From Paludibacteraceae bacterium (lineage in GTDB: Bacteria > Bacteroidota > Bacteroidia > Bacteroidales > Paludibacteraceae): a DNA stretch of 64,000 bases. Below, one piece after another: positions 62,239-64,000 of the stretch (position 1 is the first letter of the stretch; each line of letters opens with the position of its first letter). The notes below the pieces were generated by a model that saw nothing but the letters and a program-made list of their open reading frames with translations, searched no databases and had not been told where the DNA came from. The stretch spans positions 56,242 through 120,241 of the forward strand of contig JAKSKV010000004.1 in assembly GCA_024401555.1 (NCBI GenBank), given 5' to 3'. The position numbers were made by a program, and so were the translations under genes.

Positions 62239-63975
62239 ATGGATAACGCTTTGTTGCAGGAGGTTACAGCAAGAGCAAACGCTTGGTTGAACGGTAACTT
62301 CGACGCAGAAACTAAGAGTGAGGTAAAACGTTTGTTGGATAATTCCGACAAGACTGATTTGATCGACGCATTCTATCAGAACCTTGAGTTCGGAACAGGT
62401 GGTTTGCGTGGAATCATGGGTGTGGGTACCAACCGTATGAACAAGTATGTGGTAGGTATGGCAACTCAGGGATTCGCCAACTATTTGAAGAAGAATTTTG
62501 CTGGTCGTAAGCAGATTTCTGTGGTGGTAGGTCACGATTGCCGTAACAACTCTCGTCTTTTCGCTGAGACAGTTGCTGATATTTTCTCCGCAAACGGTAT
62601 TCAAGTTTATCTATTCGAGGCATTGCGTCCAACTCCGGAAATCTCTTTCGCTATTCGTCAGTTGAAGGCTCAAGCTGGTGTGAATGTGACTGCTAGCCAC
62701 AATCCTCGTGAGTACAACGGATACAAGGCTTATTGGGAGGATGGTGCGCAAGTGCTCGCTCCTCACGATAAGGGTATCATCGAGGAGGTGAACAAGGTGA
62801 AGGTTGAGGATGTGAAGTTCGACGGCAACAAGGATTTGATCAAGATCATCGGCGGTGAGATGGACTTCGACTACATGACAGCTGTACACGAGGCGTTGAT
62901 CGATCAAGATGTGATCAACCGCCAAAAGGATCTTAACATCGTCTATTCGGCAATGCATGGAACTGGACGTGTGATTGTTCCTCTTTGCTTGCGCTCTTGG
63001 GGCTTCCAAAACATCAATGTCGTTCCAGAACAGATGATTGTTGACGGTAATTTCCCTACAGTAGTAAGCCCTAACCCAGAGAATGCCGAGGCGATGACAC
63101 TTGGCATGAAGCTCGGTACTAAGCTTAACGCTGATTTGGTTGTGGCAACAGACCCAGATGCCGACCGCTTGGCTATCGTTTGCCGCGACAACAAGGGTGA
63201 GTGGATGATCATCAACGGTAACCAAACCGCCATGATGTTCTGCTACTATATCATCACTAATATGAAGAAGCTTGGCAAGATGACAGGTAACGAGTTCCTT
63301 GTTAAGACTATCGTTACGACTGAGGTGATTGCCGAGATCGCTAAGAAGAACAATATCGAGCTTCGCGACTGCTATACTGGATTTAAGTGGATCGCTCGTG
63401 AGATCGCCATCTCTGAGGGTAAGAAGAAATACATCGGTGGTGGAGAGGAGAGCTTCGGATTCTTGCCATTCGACAAGGTTCGTGATAAGGATGCTCCCGC
63501 TTCCATCTGTTTGATTTGTGAGATCGCCGCATGGGCGAAGGATCAAGGCAAGACTCTCTACGATTTGTTGATGCAAATCTACCAAGAGTATGGCTTCTCT
63601 AAGGAGTTCACCATCAATGTGACTAAGCCAGGTAAGAGTGGCGCTGACGAGATCAAGGCGATGATGGAGGGCTTCCGCGCTAATCCTCCTAAGGACCTTG
63701 GCGGTAGCAAGGTGTCAGTTGTGAAGGATTTCAAGACGCTTGAGATGACTACAGCTGCTGGTAAGCAAAAGCTTGACATGCCAGAGACAAGCAATGTGCT
63801 TCAATGGTTCTGCGAGGATGGAACAAAGGTTTCCGTTCGTCCTTCAGGTACCGAGCCTAAGATCAAGTTCTATTGCGAGGTGAAGGGCACCATGAAGTCT
63901 GCTGCTGACTACGCTGATCAAAACGAGAAGGCTGCTGCTAAGATCGAGGCTATCAAGAAGTCTTTGAATTTGTAA
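62239..63975 (+). CDS. Phospho-sugar mutase (phosphoglucomutase/phosphomannomutase)
   Basis: 578 aa, alpha-D-phosphohexomutase family, four domains. The phosphoserine loop is TASHNPREYNGYK with catalytic Ser153; the magnesium loop DPDADRLA lies near 305; the sugar-specificity loop GGGEESFGF near 401; the phosphate-binding loop RPSGTEPK near 534. GEE in the sugar loop and the length match the PgcA-type enzymes that interconvert glucose-1- and glucose-6-phosphate, though mannose or pentose phosphates cannot be excluded. It would feed sugar nucleotides for glycans such as those started by the transferase at 55621. Confidence 0.93.
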   Translation: MDNALLQEVTARANAWLNGNFDAETKSEVKRLLDNSDKTDLIDAFYQNLEFGTGGLRGIMGVGTNRMNKYVVGMATQGFANYLKKNFAGRKQISVVVGHDCRNNSRLFAETVADIFSANGIQVYLFEALRPTPEISFAIRQLKAQAGVNVTASHNPREYNGYKAYWEDGAQVLAPHDKGIIEEVNKVKVEDVKFDGNKDLIKIIGGEMDFDYMTAVHEALIDQDVINRQKDLNIVYSAMHGTGRVIVPLCLRSWGFQNINVVPEQMIVDGNFPTVVSPNPENAEAMTLGMKLGTKLNADLVVATDPDADRLAIVCRDNKGEWMIINGNQTAMMFCYYIITNMKKLGKMTGNEFLVKTIVTTEVIAEIAKKNNIELRDCYTGFKWIAREIAISEGKKKYIGGGEESFGFLPFDKVRDKDAPASICLICEIAAWAKDQGKTLYDLLMQIYQEYGFSKEFTINVTKPGKSGADEIKAMMEGFRANPPKDLGGSKVSVVKDFKTLEMTTAAGKQKLDMPETSNVLQWFCEDGTKVSVRPSGTEPKIKFYCEVKGTMKSAADYADQNEKAAAKIEAIKKSLNL

Positions 63976-64000
63976 TTTGTGTGATAAAGCAAAGTTATTA

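Overview
The window comes from a member of the phylum Bacteroidota, most likely an anaerobic Bacteroidales from a gut, rumen or similar fibre-rich habitat. Evidence: at least five proteins carry type IX secretion system (T9SS) C-terminal sorting domains, there are two PorP/SprF proteins, promoters match the Bacteroidota pattern TTTG-N19/20-TAnnTTTG, starts lack clear Shine-Dalgarno sequences, and the plant-fibre enzymes (a GH8-like domain and a PL11 rhamnogalacturonan lyase) are typical. NfnAB, a B12-dependent ribonucleotide reductase and carboxynorspermidine synthase fit an anaerobic lifestyle. I cannot name a species.

Layout. 1-7906: 3' part of a giant secreted enzyme, a GH8-like domain followed by DUF11-like and Ig-like modules and a type B sorting domain. 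7975-11171: purB and a lipid-exporter-type ABC protein. 11484-21904: a four-gene cluster with a 2334-aa repeat protein bearing a type B sorting domain, an OmpA/PD40 protein and two PorP/SprF proteins. 22015-26385: an MFS transporter and a T9SS-exported PL11 lyase. 26829-29431: an ammonium operon (outer-membrane barrel, GlnK, Amt). 29638-31667: PrsW-type membrane protease, then a convergent carboxynorspermidine synthase. 32002-45414: a 495-aa T9SS surface protein of unknown function, a 3358-aa T9SS protein built from Cys-Asp-Ser repeats, and an OmpA-type barrel. 45601-47878: nfnAB. 47994-49550: dnaB on the minus strand. 49761-52345: a CrtI-like oxidoreductase and a membrane acyltransferase. 52782-55325: nrdJ. 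55621-57036: initiating sugar-phosphate transferase on the minus strand. 57177-63975: secA, lgt, nagB and a phosphohexomutase.

How it fits together. Three giant secreted proteins fill about 25 kb of 64 kb. They pass the inner membrane by Sec (secA is here) and should cross the outer membrane by T9SS, whose core genes are not in the window. The PorP/SprF and OmpA neighbours look like dedicated partners for anchoring or exporting the giants. The most unusual content is this surface system: the Cys-paired repeats, a module shared by two of the giants, and a two-fold super-repeat in the largest one. I found no tRNA, rRNA, CRISPR array, transposase or phage gene.
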